DNA from: Mycobacterium alsense
Lineage (GTDB): Bacteria > Actinomycetota > Actinomycetes > Mycobacteriales > Mycobacteriaceae
Length of the DNA stretch: 64,000 nt
Direction of reading: 5' to 3'
Assembly (NCBI RefSeq): GCF_002086635.1
Contig: NZ_MVHD01000020.1
Location: forward strand, 1-64,000
Shown here piece by piece: positions 8,761 through 20,701 of the stretch; the stretch's first letter is position 1; the number at the start of each line of letters is the position of its first letter. A model generated the notes under the pieces. It was given only the letters and a program-made list of their open reading frames with translations. It had not been told where the DNA came from and searched no databases. Both the position numbers and the translations under genes were made by a program.

Positions 8761-8892
8761 AATGCCTTTCCGGGGCCTTTCCGGGGACGCTTTTCGGGGG
8801 CAGACGGTTGACGGGGTGTCAGCCCCCGAGCTTAGCGTGCGGCCGGCGGCGGCCGCCGATTTCCGGGTCGGGCGGCCCCTGGTCGGTGGCAC

Positions 8893-8898
8893 TAGGCT
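8893..8898 (+). promoter_or_regulatory. -10 element of a probable leaderless promoter
   Basis: TAGGCT fits the mycobacterial TANNNT -10 hexamer and ends seven bases before GTG 8906, the spacing seen in leaderless transcripts. It would drive the acyltransferase cluster, divergent from namH. Confidence 0.5.
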
Positions 8899-8905
8899 AA
8901 GGCCT

Positions 8906-9676
8906 GTGGAACCGGTATACGGGACTGTCATACGGCTTGCCCGGTTGATCTGGCGCGTCCAGGGTCTCAATATCGCCGTCGAGGGCGTCGAGCACCTGCC
9001 GAAAAGCGGCGGCGCGGTCATCGCGATCAACCACACCGGCTACCTGGACTTCACCTTCGCGGGCCTGCCCGCCTACAAGCAGGGCCTCGGGCGCAAGGTG
9101 CGGTTCATGGCCAAACGGGAGGTCTTCGACCACAAGATCACCGGGCCGATCATGCGCAGCCTGCGGCATATCCCCGTGGATCGCGGCGACGGCGCCTCGT
9201 CCTACGAGGCCGCCGTCAGAAATCTCAAGGACGGCGAGCTCGTCGGGGTTTACCCGGAGGCGACGATCAGCCGCAGCTTCGAAATCAAGGAGTTCAAATC
9301 GGGGGCCGCGCGGATGGCGGTCGAGGCCGGGGTGCCGATCGTTCCTCATATTGTCTGGGGCGCGCAGCGGATCTGGACCAAGGGCCACCCCAAGAAGCTG
9401 GTGCGCCCCAAGGTGCCGGTCGTGGTGCTGGTGGGCGAACCCATCCAACCCACGCTGGCCGTCGACGAATTGCGGGCGCTGCTGCATTCGCGGATGCAGC
9501 ATCTGCTGGAGCGGGCACAGGAGCGGTACGGGCCCCATCCGGCCGGGGAGTTCTGGGTGCCGCGTCGGCTCGGCGGCGGCGCGCCGTCGTTAGCAGAGGC
9601 GGCGCGCCTGGATGCCGAGGAGGCCGCCGCCCGGGCGGCCCACCGCGCCAAGGCCGCCGGGGCGCCGGAGCAGTAG
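8906..9676 (+). CDS. 1-acylglycerol-3-phosphate O-acyltransferase family protein 1 (Rv3816c-like)
   Basis: A 256-residue PlsC-type acyltransferase. Motif I NHTGYLD is the NHX4D catalytic box (NHTxxxD form), motif III is GVYPEATISRS, and motif IV is VPIVPHIVWGAQ. These enzymes transfer acyl groups from acyl-CoA or acyl-ACP to lysophosphatidate-like acceptors at the membrane. The start GTG 8906 follows a leaderless-type -10. It is the first of three tandem paralogues; the second starts three bases after its stop, so they form an operon. Confidence 0.88.
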   Translation: MEPVYGTVIRLARLIWRVQGLNIAVEGVEHLPKSGGAVIAINHTGYLDFTFAGLPAYKQGLGRKVRFMAKREVFDHKITGPIMRSLRHIPVDRGDGASSYEAAVRNLKDGELVGVYPEATISRSFEIKEFKSGAARMAVEAGVPIVPHIVWGAQRIWTKGHPKKLVRPKVPVVVLVGEPIQPTLAVDELRALLHSRMQHLLERAQERYGPHPAGEFWVPRRLGGGAPSLAEAARLDAEEAAARAAHRAKAAGAPEQ

Positions 9677-9679
9677 CCG

Positions 9680-10447
9680 ATGGCGGAGCCCACCTTTCGC
9701 ACTCTTGAGATCCTGGCCCGGCTTGTCGTCTTGGCCACACGCACCCGCATCACCTACACCGGCGAGGAGAACATCCCCGACCGCGGCGGGGCCGTGATCG
9801 CGATCAACCACACCAGCTACGTCGACTTCCTGCCTGCGGCGTTGGCCGTGCACCGTCGGCACCGTCGGCTTAGATTCATGATCAAGGCCGAGATGCAGCA
9901 GGTGAAGGTGGTGAATTTCCTGATCAAGCGGACCCGCACCATTCCGGTGGACCGCGGCGCCGGGGCCGACGCGTACGCCGTCGCCGTGCGCCGGCTGCGC
10001 GAGGGTGAGCTGGTGGGCGTGTATCCGGAGGCCACCATCAGCCGCAGCTTCGAGCTCAAGGAATTCAAGACGGGTGCGGCCCGGATGGCCACGGATGCGG
10101 AGGTGCCGATCGTCCCGGTGATCGTCTGGGGCGCGCAGCGCATCTGGACCAAGGACCACCCCCGGCACCTCGGCCGCAGCAAGATGCCGATCACCGTCGC
10201 GGTGGGCGCGCCGTTGCGCGCCGGCAACGACATCGCGTCCACCACCGACGCCCTGCGCGCATCGATGACGGCGTTGCTGCACCAGGCGCAGGACGGGTAT
10301 CCGCACCCGGCCGGCGCCTACTGGGTCCCCCGCCGGCTCGGCGGCGGCGCCCCGACGATGGCCGAGGCGGCCCAGATCGAGGCCGACGAGGCCGCGGCCC
10401 GATCGGCGGGCAGGGCCGCCAACCGTACCCCGCCCCGGCCGCGATAG
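9680..10447 (+). CDS. 1-acylglycerol-3-phosphate O-acyltransferase family protein 2 (Rv3815c-like)
   Basis: A 255-residue PlsC-domain protein. The catalytic box is NHTSYVD (residues about 40-46), the substrate box GVYPEATISRS, and VPIVPVIVWGAQRIW the fourth motif. It shares the C-terminal signature YWVPRRLGGGAP with both neighbours, showing that the three arose by duplication. The gap to the previous stop is three bases. The exact acyl acceptor cannot be read from sequence; duplicates may differ in glycerol position or chain preference. Confidence 0.88.
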   Translation: MAEPTFRTLEILARLVVLATRTRITYTGEENIPDRGGAVIAINHTSYVDFLPAALAVHRRHRRLRFMIKAEMQQVKVVNFLIKRTRTIPVDRGAGADAYAVAVRRLREGELVGVYPEATISRSFELKEFKTGAARMATDAEVPIVPVIVWGAQRIWTKDHPRHLGRSKMPITVAVGAPLRAGNDIASTTDALRASMTALLHQAQDGYPHPAGAYWVPRRLGGGAPTMAEAAQIEADEAAARSAGRAANRTPPRPR

Positions 10448-10461
10448 GGGAGGACAGCGAC

Positions 10462-11247
10462 ATGGCAGAGCCGTTCTACCGGTTGTGCGAGTGGGTCGTT
10501 CCGCCGCTCGTGGCCATGCAGGGGACGAAGTTCACGTTTCACGGCCTGGAGAACATCCCGACGCAGGGCGGCGCCCTGCTCGCCCAGAACCACACCAGCT
10601 ACCTCGACTGGCTCCCGTCGTTGTTCGCCGTCAGGGAGCGGGGCCGCCGGATGTACTTCATGATCAAGGCCGAGATGGCCGACGTGAAGGCGGTCGACTA
10701 CGTGATCAAGCATGCCAGGCTCATTCCGGTGGACCGCCGCTCGGGACATGACGCATTCGAGGTGGCCGTGCGGCGCCTGCGCGAGGGCGAGCTCATCGGG
10801 ATGCATCCCGAGGCCACGATCAGCCGCAGCTACGAGCTGAGGGAATTCAAGACCGGGGCCGCGCGCATGGCGCTGGCGGCGCAGGTCCCGCTGATCCCGG
10901 TGATCGTATGGGGCGCCCACCGGATCTGGCCCAAGGATCACCCGAAGAAGGTGTTCCGCAACAAGGTTCCGATCACGGTGGCCGTGGGACGGCCGCTGCG
11001 GCCGGAGGGCACCGCCGAGCAACTCAACACGGCGCTGCGCCAGGCGATGAACACGTTGCTGTATCGGGTGCAGGAGGAGTATCCCCATCCCGGCGGCGAG
11101 TTCTGGGTGCCGCGGCGCCTCGGTGGTGGCGCCCCGAACCAGGACGATTCCCGCGCCATCCGGTTGGCCGAACTGCAGGAGCGCATGAAGAGGTACGGGA
11201 CCGACGGCGTGACCCGGCCGGGGCAATCCCAAAGCGGATTGCACTGA
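10462..11247 (+). CDS. 1-acylglycerol-3-phosphate O-acyltransferase family protein 3 (Rv3814c-like)
   Basis: The third PlsC-type paralogue, 261 residues, with catalytic box NHTSYLD, substrate box GMHPEATISRS and the shared FWVPRRLGGGAP segment near residue 220. A good ribosome-binding site (GGGGAGGA) precedes ATG 10462. The C-terminal tail (about residues 225-261) differs from the other copies and is rich in charged residues. It is followed two bases later by the HAD hydrolase start, so it belongs to the same operon. Confidence 0.88.
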   Translation: MAEPFYRLCEWVVPPLVAMQGTKFTFHGLENIPTQGGALLAQNHTSYLDWLPSLFAVRERGRRMYFMIKAEMADVKAVDYVIKHARLIPVDRRSGHDAFEVAVRRLREGELIGMHPEATISRSYELREFKTGAARMALAAQVPLIPVIVWGAHRIWPKDHPKKVFRNKVPITVAVGRPLRPEGTAEQLNTALRQAMNTLLYRVQEEYPHPGGEFWVPRRLGGGAPNQDDSRAIRLAELQERMKRYGTDGVTRPGQSQSGLH

Positions 11248-11249
11248 GA

Positions 11250-12116
11250 GTGGCAAAGACGGACCCTCTCGTCGACCTCGTGACGAAGCCGGCGCTGATC
11301 GCGTGCGACGTCGACGGCACGTTGCTCGATGAAAGCGAAACCATCTCCCCGCGCACCCGCGACGCCGTGCGCGCCGCGGTGGCGGCCGGGACGCAGTTCG
11401 TCGTGGCGACCGGTCGCCCGCCGCGCTGGATACGGCCCGTCGTGGATGCGCTGGGCTTCGCGCCGACGACGGTGTGCGCCAACGGCGCCGTCCTGTACGA
11501 CCCCGCGACCGACCGGGTGCTGTCGGCGCGGACGCTGGCCGTCGACACCCTGGCCGAGCTGGCCGAGCTGGCGAGCCGGGCCATCCCGGGCGCCGGGCTG
11601 GCCGTCGAGCGGATCGGTGAGCGCGCCCACGACACGGCCACGCCGCAGTTCATCAGCTCGCCGGGCTACGAGCACGCGTGGCTCAACCCGGACAACACCG
11701 AGGTGTCGATCGAGGACCTGCTCAGCGCGCCGGCGATCAAGCTGCTGATCCGCAAGGCCGGTGCCCGCAGCGCGGACATGGCGGCCGAACTCGCCAAACA
11801 TGTTGGCATTCAAGGCGATATCACCTACTCCACCGACAACGGGTTGGTGGAGATCGTGCCGCTGGGGATCAGCAAGGCCAGCGGCGTGGAGGAGATCGCC
11901 AAACCCCGGGGGATCACCGCCGACGAGGTGATCGCGTTCGGCGACATGCCCAACGACCTACCGATGCTGCGGTGGGCGGGCCACGGCGTGGCGATGGGCA
12001 ACGCGCATCCCGAAGTGCTGGCCGCCGCCGACGAGGTCACCGCGCCCAACACCGACGACGGGGTGGGCCGGGTGCTGGAACGCTGGTGGCACGAGGCCGC
12101 TACCCGGTCGGGGTGA
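11250..12116 (+). CDS. HAD-superfamily Cof-type phosphatase (Rv3813c-like)
   Basis: A 288-residue hydrolase of HAD subfamily IIB (Cof). Motif I is ACDVDGTLLDE with the nucleophilic and acid/base aspartates, motif II is VVATGRP, motif III is the lysine in SKASGVEEI, and motif IV is AFGDMPNDLPML with metal-binding aspartates. Likely substrates are sugar phosphates or similar small phosphoesters. GTG 11250 lies two bases after the acyltransferase stop; GTG 11279 is an alternative. The last 17 bp overlap the convergent PE gene. Confidence 0.85.
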   Translation: MAKTDPLVDLVTKPALIACDVDGTLLDESETISPRTRDAVRAAVAAGTQFVVATGRPPRWIRPVVDALGFAPTTVCANGAVLYDPATDRVLSARTLAVDTLAELAELASRAIPGAGLAVERIGERAHDTATPQFISSPGYEHAWLNPDNTEVSIEDLLSAPAIKLLIRKAGARSADMAAELAKHVGIQGDITYSTDNGLVEIVPLGISKASGVEEIAKPRGITADEVIAFGDMPNDLPMLRWAGHGVAMGNAHPEVLAAADEVTAPNTDDGVGRVLERWWHEAATRSG

Positions 12117-13727
12117 TCGCCGCCGCGATCTGCTGGGGTATGTAGTTGACGAACAGCGGGCCGAGCCCCATGAACGGCGTGCCGAAGATGGTCACGGGGA
12201 AGGGGCCAGCCATGACGGGGCTGGTGACATTCACCGTCCCCGTAAGGGAGTGGGGCGGAACGAGAATGCCGTCGAACGGCAGGTGCAGAACGATCTGCGC
12301 GGCAACGACGATGGAAGAAGGAAAAGGGGGAGGAGGGGGTGGGTTCAGCGGGACACTCCCTGACACCGGGATCGTCATGTCCACGACGGTCTCGCCATTG
12401 AGGAAGCCATTGGCGACGACGGCCGGCGCGTCCACGAGCGCACCGAGTGCCCCCACGGGGTTGCCGGCCAGCAGCGCCTGCTGAATCGCCGTCGCGGAGG
12501 TGGCGAGGCCCTCCAGCGTCGCAAGCGGCGCGCCCGCCAGCGCGTAGGTTATGACCAGCGGCAACCCGAAGTAGGCGCTGAGCGATCCGGTGGTCAACTG
12601 GGGACCCAGGAAAGGCACAACCAAGAGCGCGGTCGCCGAAATGCTGGGGACCGTCAGCACGTTGAGCGCGTTGGTGAGGTTCTGGGACATCTGCCTCAGG
12701 ATCGAGGGCGGCATCAGGTTGGTGAGGTACTGCGCCTCCTGGCCCGGAATGTTCCCGAGGGCGAACAGATTCCCCAGCGGGCCCAGCAGGGTGGGATTGA
12801 CCGTGGCAGCAAAGGTGGCAGTGACATTGGGAATGTCGAGGTTCACCAAACTGATCGCCGGGGTCCCGGGATTCACCCCCGTCACCAATAGATTCGCGAA
12901 GGCCTGCGCCACGTCCTGGACCGCGCCGAAGTAGTTGCCCGCCCGGACGGCCTGCCAGGCCACCTGCAGCCCGTCCGCAAAAGTGGGCAGGCCGGCGACG
13001 ATGCCGGTGGTCGCGGCGTGCAGGTTGGTGAAGAACTCCTGGGTGAAGCCGATCTGCGTGGCGACGAACTGCTGGATGAATAGGCCGCCGGGAAGTTCAG
13101 GAGCTGCTGGATGCCGGCCTGAATGGCCGCGGGCAGGTTGGCCACCACGGCGGGGAAGTTCTCGATCGTCGTGGTCAGTGCGGCGGCGATCTGCTGCCAG
13201 TAACCCAGCTGGTTGACCAGGACCTGGCGCAGGATGGGGAAGGGGTCGGCGCGCCACGCGCCGAACAGGGACTGCAGGTTCGCCGACGTATTGGCGATCA
13301 GTTGCCCATACGCGCCGCCGGGAACGAACGCGGCGGCCGCGTTGGGTGTCAGCAGCGAGGCGGCGCTGCCGGTCGCGATCTGGCCCGACATCTGCCCCAG
13401 CGTCCGGGCCGGAGCGGTGACGGCGTTCAGCAGGCCCTGCTGGGCGTTGGCGATCTCGGTGCCGAGGTAGGCCGCCGCACCACCGTTCAACAGGCTCACG
13501 AACTCGTCATGGAACGCCGCCGCCCGGGCGGCGGCGGCCTGGAATTCGCGGCCGTAGGTGCCGAACAGCTGCGAGATCGCCGCGGACACCTCGTCGGCGG
13601 CCGCGGCCGCGACCCCGGTCGTGGGTGCCGCCGCCGCGGCGGTCGCCTCGCCCAGGCTCGAACGGATGCCCGCCAAATTCTCGGCCGCGACCGTCACCAG
13701 CTCCGGTTCCGTGACCACGAACGACAC
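12100..13727 (-). pseudogene. PE-family protein gene interrupted by a one-base frameshift
   Basis: From GTG 13727, preceded by a strong GGGGAGG site, residues 1-100 form a PE domain (MSFVVTEPELVTVAAENLAG; YGREFQAAAARAAAFHDEF). After about residue 212 the frame degenerates into a serine run, while the neighbouring frame carries a coherent continuation (FIQQFVATQIGFTQEFF) to TAG at 12100. That part includes a proline run, PPPPPPFPSS, and a hydrophobic C-terminus. One missing A in the AA at 13079-13080 (plus strand) explains the shift; restoring it gives a 542-residue protein reading NFPAAYFIQQFVATQ. It sits where M. tuberculosis has Rv3812 (PE_PGRS62) but has no glycine-rich PGRS tract. A real mutation and a sequencing error at a homopolymer cannot be told apart here. 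Confidence 0.75.
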
Positions 13728-13825
13728 CGCTGCCTCCCCTCGACTCGCTCCCCGCGAACCGTGCCGCGCAGGGTGATTCGAGAGTATGTGACGCGGCGCA
13801 CATCCGGTCCGGAATGCGCCAACTC

Positions 13826-15478
13826 TTAGGTCGCGTTCGGGTGGGATGGCAGCGAGAAGTGTTCGGGCGGCACCTCCGGGCCGCTCGGCGGCTGCGTCGA
13901 CAGTGGCGTCGTGATCCCGTCGACGACCTCGGTGAGGTTTCCGGTCAGTCGCTCGAAGTTCAGCGTGCCGTGTTGGAAGTTCTGCGTAATTCGCAGGGGC
14001 TCTTGTATTTCCGCGCTGGTCGGCAACCCGAGGGGGCCCCGTTCATAGCTCAGCGAGGCCCAGGCGTCGTAGATGGCGCCGGTCACCGGCTGCGCGCCGA
14101 TCTCGGGTGACCAGTACATCGCGCCCTTGGCGAACGTGGCGAAGCGGGCGCCACCCGCCGCGTCGTCTTCCGGGGAGGTCGGCGCGCCCAGGACGCTGCT
14201 CATGCCGCCGATCGCCAGCCAGTGCTCGTAGATCGCCCCGCCCTTCAGCGCGTTGATCAGCTCCTCGGGCGGGTCGTTGAAATGCGATGCGATATCGCGG
14301 ATCTCGTCCATCAGCGCGTAGGCTGCATTGCCGGGGCAGTCGGTGTTTCCGACGTCGCGGTGGGTGAAGATGGTGGGCAGGTTCGCGACGGCGCCGGCCG
14401 GGAAGGTCGTGTAGTGGCTGCCCGCCGATTCCAGCGTCACCGCGCCCTTGGGGTCCACGCTGTCCATGCCCAGCCGCCAGCCCAGCAGCCGGCCCACCGT
14501 CCGCAGCTGGATCGGCGTGGGCGGCACGTCGTCGAAATTGCCGATCATCGCCACGCCCCAGGTGTTGCGGTTGAACCCGCCGGTGTGAAACGCCTCGACG
14601 GCCTTGGTCAGGCCCCCCGCGCTGCCCTCGAACACCTGGCCGTACTTGTCGACCAGCGCGTTGTAGGCGATGTCGCACCAGCCCAGCGTCTTGCTGTGGT
14701 AGGTGTAGATCGCCTTGACGATGCCGGCCGATTCCAGCGGGGAGTAGTCGTTGCTGCCCGCGGTGTGGTGGACGACCGCGGCGCGAATCCCGTTGTCGTA
14801 CTGCGGGCTACCGCATCGCAGCGCCTCGTCGGCGCCCCACTCCGCCCGGCTGATGATGCTGGGCGGCTGGCCGGGCATCATGACCCCGGACGGCGGGGTC
14901 CAGTGGGTCCTGGCCGGCGCCTGCGGCGGCGAGATGAGGATCGCGGAGATGTTCTGCGCGTAGGGCTGTTCCTTCGACACCGGCCTGTACCCCAACGCGT
15001 TGTCGGTCGCGGGCGGCAGTGGCCCCCTGGTCGCCGGGGCGTCGATCGGCCGGGTGACCGCGATCTGAACCGTCCGGGTAGTGCCGACGAATACCGGATC
15101 GGTGCTGCGCGGGCCCTCGCTGGGTTCGCCGGCTCCTGCGCCTCCCGTGGGTCCGGCGTCGGGGGCGGCGGTTTCGTACTCGGTCTGGTACCAGGGCCCC
15201 CACGATCCGTCGGGGCGCTTAGCGCGGACCCGGGTGGACGTGCCGGCGAGGTCGCCGGTCAGCGCGACCAACGAAAACGGGGTGTCCTGGCTGAGCTCGC
15301 GAACCGTGACCCCGCCACCGAGCCCGACCAACGGTTGCTCGGCGAGCTGGGTGTCGTGGGCCCGCGCCGGCTCGGGGGCCCCGCGGTCGCGCGCGGCGTC
15401 GCCGACCCACGAAACGATGAGGACCGTCGCCGCGACGGCGGTGAGCAGCATCGTTGGCGCGCGGCTACGGGACGACAC
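13826..15478 (-). CDS. Secreted N-acetylmuramoyl-L-alanine amidase with LGFP repeats (Rv3811-like)
   Basis: A 550-residue protein from GTG 15478. An N-terminal signal/anchor (TMLLTAVAATVLIVSWVG, residues about 9-26) directs export. The middle (about 215-400) is a PGRP/amidase_2 domain with zinc-ligand histidines in AAVVHHTAGSN and THRDVGNTDCPG, and GVAMIGNFDD in between. The C-terminal 110 residues contain LGFP-type repeats (SSVLGAPTS, RGPLGLPTS) that tether proteins to arabinogalactan/peptidoglycan. It probably cleaves or binds the amide bond between muramic acid and stem peptide. It is downstream of pirG on the same strand but separated from it by a strong terminator hairpin. Confidence 0.85.
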   Translation of the reverse strand: MSSRSRAPTMLLTAVAATVLIVSWVGDAARDRGAPEPARAHDTQLAEQPLVGLGGGVTVRELSQDTPFSLVALTGDLAGTSTRVRAKRPDGSWGPWYQTEYETAAPDAGPTGGAGAGEPSEGPRSTDPVFVGTTRTVQIAVTRPIDAPATRGPLPPATDNALGYRPVSKEQPYAQNISAILISPPQAPARTHWTPPSGVMMPGQPPSIISRAEWGADEALRCGSPQYDNGIRAAVVHHTAGSNDYSPLESAGIVKAIYTYHSKTLGWCDIAYNALVDKYGQVFEGSAGGLTKAVEAFHTGGFNRNTWGVAMIGNFDDVPPTPIQLRTVGRLLGWRLGMDSVDPKGAVTLESAGSHYTTFPAGAVANLPTIFTHRDVGNTDCPGNAAYALMDEIRDIASHFNDPPEELINALKGGAIYEHWLAIGGMSSVLGAPTSPEDDAAGGARFATFAKGAMYWSPEIGAQPVTGAIYDAWASLSYERGPLGLPTSAEIQEPLRITQNFQHGTLNFERLTGNLTEVVDGITTPLSTQPPSGPEVPPEHFSLPSHPNAT

Positions 15479-15558
15479 CAGCCGATGTTACGTGTGTTTC
15501 TGCTGTTATTACTGAGGCGACACGAGGTGCGGGTGCGAAAACTGCCCGAAAGCCTGTT

Positions 15559-15595
15559 CGACGGCACCGCAGAGGGGCGCTCTGCGGTGCCGTCG
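15559..15595 (-). terminator. Strong rho-independent-type hairpin after pirG
   Basis: A perfect 15-bp stem (15560-15574 with 15580-15594), extended to 16 bp by a closing C-G pair, encloses a 5-base loop. It lies 51 bp after the pirG stop. On the minus strand the hairpin is followed by a moderately T-rich stretch without a long U-tract, as is usual in mycobacteria. It should insulate pirG from the amidase gene. Confidence 0.75.
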
Positions 15596-15645
15596 GGGGA
15601 CAGGTTCCTCCCGGTTCCGCGGCCTTAGGGGCCGCTAGTCAGCCG

Positions 15646-16743
15646 TCAGTGGGGCAGGGCCGGTGCGGCGGCGCCGGTCAGCGCCCCGGTGGCGCCCGGC
15701 GCGGCGGCGGCAGCACCCGGCAGGGCGCCCGCGGCGGCCGGAAGCGCACCCGCGGCGGCACCCGGCAAGGCGGCGGCGGCACCCGGCGCGGCGGCCGCGG
15801 CCCCCGGCAGCGCGTTTGCGGCGCCGGCGGCGGCCGGCAACGCGGCACCCGGCGCGGCGGCCGCGGCACCCGGCAGCGCGTTCGCGGCGGCGGCCGGCAA
15901 CGCGGCACCCGGTGCGCCACCCGCGGCGCCCTGCTGGATGCCCTGCGTGATGGCCGGCATCACCAGCCCCTTGAGCAGGTCGATGGCCTGGCTGGCGCCC
16001 AGCTGGTTGGCGGCTTGCATCAAGTCGTTGACCAGCCCGCCGCCACCGCCGGACCCGCCCCCGGTACCGCCGGACGCGATCGGCGAACCGCCGCCCAGCG
16101 TCGAGGGGTCACCGAGGATCGGGTAAGTGCCCCCGACCCCGGGGTCCAGGCCGGTCATCGAGTCGATCGGCACCTCGCTGGGCGACAGCGTGGGGCTGCC
16201 GATGCCCGGGGTGAGGCCCGCCGGGCTGGTCAGCGCGGGGTTGGCCAGCGCCGGGTTGAGGCCGGCGCCCGGCACTGTGGGCATCGTGGGGACCGTCGCC
16301 GCGCCCGGCGTGGTGACGCCCGGCGTCGTCGGCGGCAGCCCGGGGTTCGCCAGGGCCGGGCTCGTCAGGCCCGGGCTGGTCAAGCCGGGACTGGTCAGGC
16401 CGGGACTGGTCAGGCCAGGGCTCGTCAGGCCAGGGCTGGTCAGGCCGGGGCTGGTCAGGCCGGGGCTGCCCAGGCCCGTCGTCGCGGCGCCGGTGCCGGT
16501 GCCGCTCAGGGCGGGCACGGGCGGCAGGTTGATCCCGAACTGCGACAGGCCCTGCGACAGGGCGCCCATCAGCTCGCCGGGCAGGTCGGACATGACCGCG
16601 GCCTGCTTGAACTCGTGGTGCTCGGCCGGCTTGCCGTCGGCGGTCGACTCGTAAACGAGGAAGTATGCGCAAGGACTCGCCACTGCCACGGCGGCGACCG
16701 CGCTCATGGCTGTCGAAAGCTTGCGTCGGCGTCGGTTCGGCAC
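15646..16743 (-). CDS. pirG: Exported repetitive protein Erp
   Basis: A surface-exposed exported protein needed for full virulence and envelope integrity in M. tuberculosis. The 365-residue protein from GTG 16743 starts with MPNRRRRKLSTAMSAVAA, a classic Erp signal sequence ending near residue 25. It keeps the conserved N-terminal domain (EHHEFKQAAV, LPGELMGALSQGLSQFGI), then seven tandem PGLTS units at residues 93-127, and a conserved block (GGGLVNDLMQAANQLGASQAIDLLKG). The last about 90 residues are a long alanine/proline tail of PGAAA-type repeats, longer and more alanine-rich than I recall for the M. tuberculosis protein. GAGGAG lies six bases before the start. A hairpin terminator follows. 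Confidence 0.93.
   Translation of the reverse strand: MPNRRRRKLSTAMSAVAAVAVASPCAYFLVYESTADGKPAEHHEFKQAAVMSDLPGELMGALSQGLSQFGINLPPVPALSGTGTGAATTGLGSPGLTSPGLTSPGLTSPGLTSPGLTSPGLTSPGLTSPALANPGLPPTTPGVTTPGAATVPTMPTVPGAGLNPALANPALTSPAGLTPGIGSPTLSPSEVPIDSMTGLDPGVGGTYPILGDPSTLGGGSPIASGGTGGGSGGGGGLVNDLMQAANQLGASQAIDLLKGLVMPAITQGIQQGAAGGAPGAALPAAAANALPGAAAAAPGAALPAAAGAANALPGAAAAAPGAAAALPGAAAGALPAAAGALPGAAAAAPGATGALTGAAAPALPH
15781..15909. repeat. 63-66 bp tandem duplication in the Erp alanine-rich tail
   Basis: The segment starting at 15781 recurs at 15847 with few changes and a 3-bp length difference; a third partial copy begins at 15907. It encodes two copies of an NALPGAAAAAPGAALPAAA-like unit in the C-terminal tail of pirG. 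Confidence 0.65.
16363..16467. repeat. Seven 15-bp tandem repeats in pirG (PGLTS units)
   Basis: Each 15-bp unit encodes SPGLT. Seven consecutive units are visible with only third-position differences. They correspond to the species-variable repeat region of Erp and are coding, not CRISPR-like, because there are no spacers. Confidence 0.9.
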
Positions 16744-20155
<3,412 letters not shown>

Positions 20156-20163
<8 letters not shown>

Positions 20164-20701
20164 AGCCCCTCCCGTGGACGCTCCGCGCGGCGAAGTGGCC
20201 GCGCTGGTGGCCGTCCAGTCGGCGCTGGCCGACCGGCCCGGCGTCCTGTCCGCGGCGCGCGGGCTGTCCCACTTCGGCGAGCACAGCCTCGGCTGGCTCG
20301 CGGTGGCGTCCTTCGGTGCGATGCTGATGCCCGCCCGGCGCCAGGACTGGTTGGTGGCCGGGGCCGGGGCGTTCGTCGCGCATGCCGCGGCGGTGCTGGT
20401 CAAGCGGCTGGTGCGGCGCCAACGGCCGCATCATCCGGCCGTCGCGGTCAACGTCGGCACGCCCAGTAAGCTCAGCTTCCCGTCGGCGCACGCCACCTCG
20501 ACGACGGCGGCGGCCATCCTGATGGGCCGGGCCGGCGGGCTGCCCGCCGCGATCAGCGCCGCGGTGCTGGTTCCGCCGATGGCGCTGTCGCGGATACTGC
20601 TGGGCGTGCACTATCCCAGCGACGTGGCCTGCGGCATAGCCCTCGGCGCCGCGGTTGCGGGGGTCGCGGGGCGAGCGCGAAAGGTTTGGCTCCGTGAGTG
20701 A
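20156..20701 (+). CDS. PAP2-family phosphatase, candidate decaprenyl-phosphoryl-phosphoribose phosphatase (Rv3807c-like)
   Basis: A 181-residue multi-span protein with the three PAP2 phosphatase motifs: KX6RP (KRLVRRQRP), PSAH in FPSAHATST, and SRX5HX3D (SRILLGVHYPSD). The proposed role is dephosphorylation of decaprenyl-phosphoryl-5-phosphoribose, the step after UbiA on the way to decaprenyl-phosphoarabinose. Position between glfT2 and ubiA supports this. It overlaps both neighbours by 8 bp, so translation is coupled. Confidence 0.88.

Noticed and set aside
16363..16467. Regular 15-bp repeats as a possible CRISPR array
   Set aside because: The repeats are contiguous without spacers, in frame, and encode the PGLTS units of Erp.
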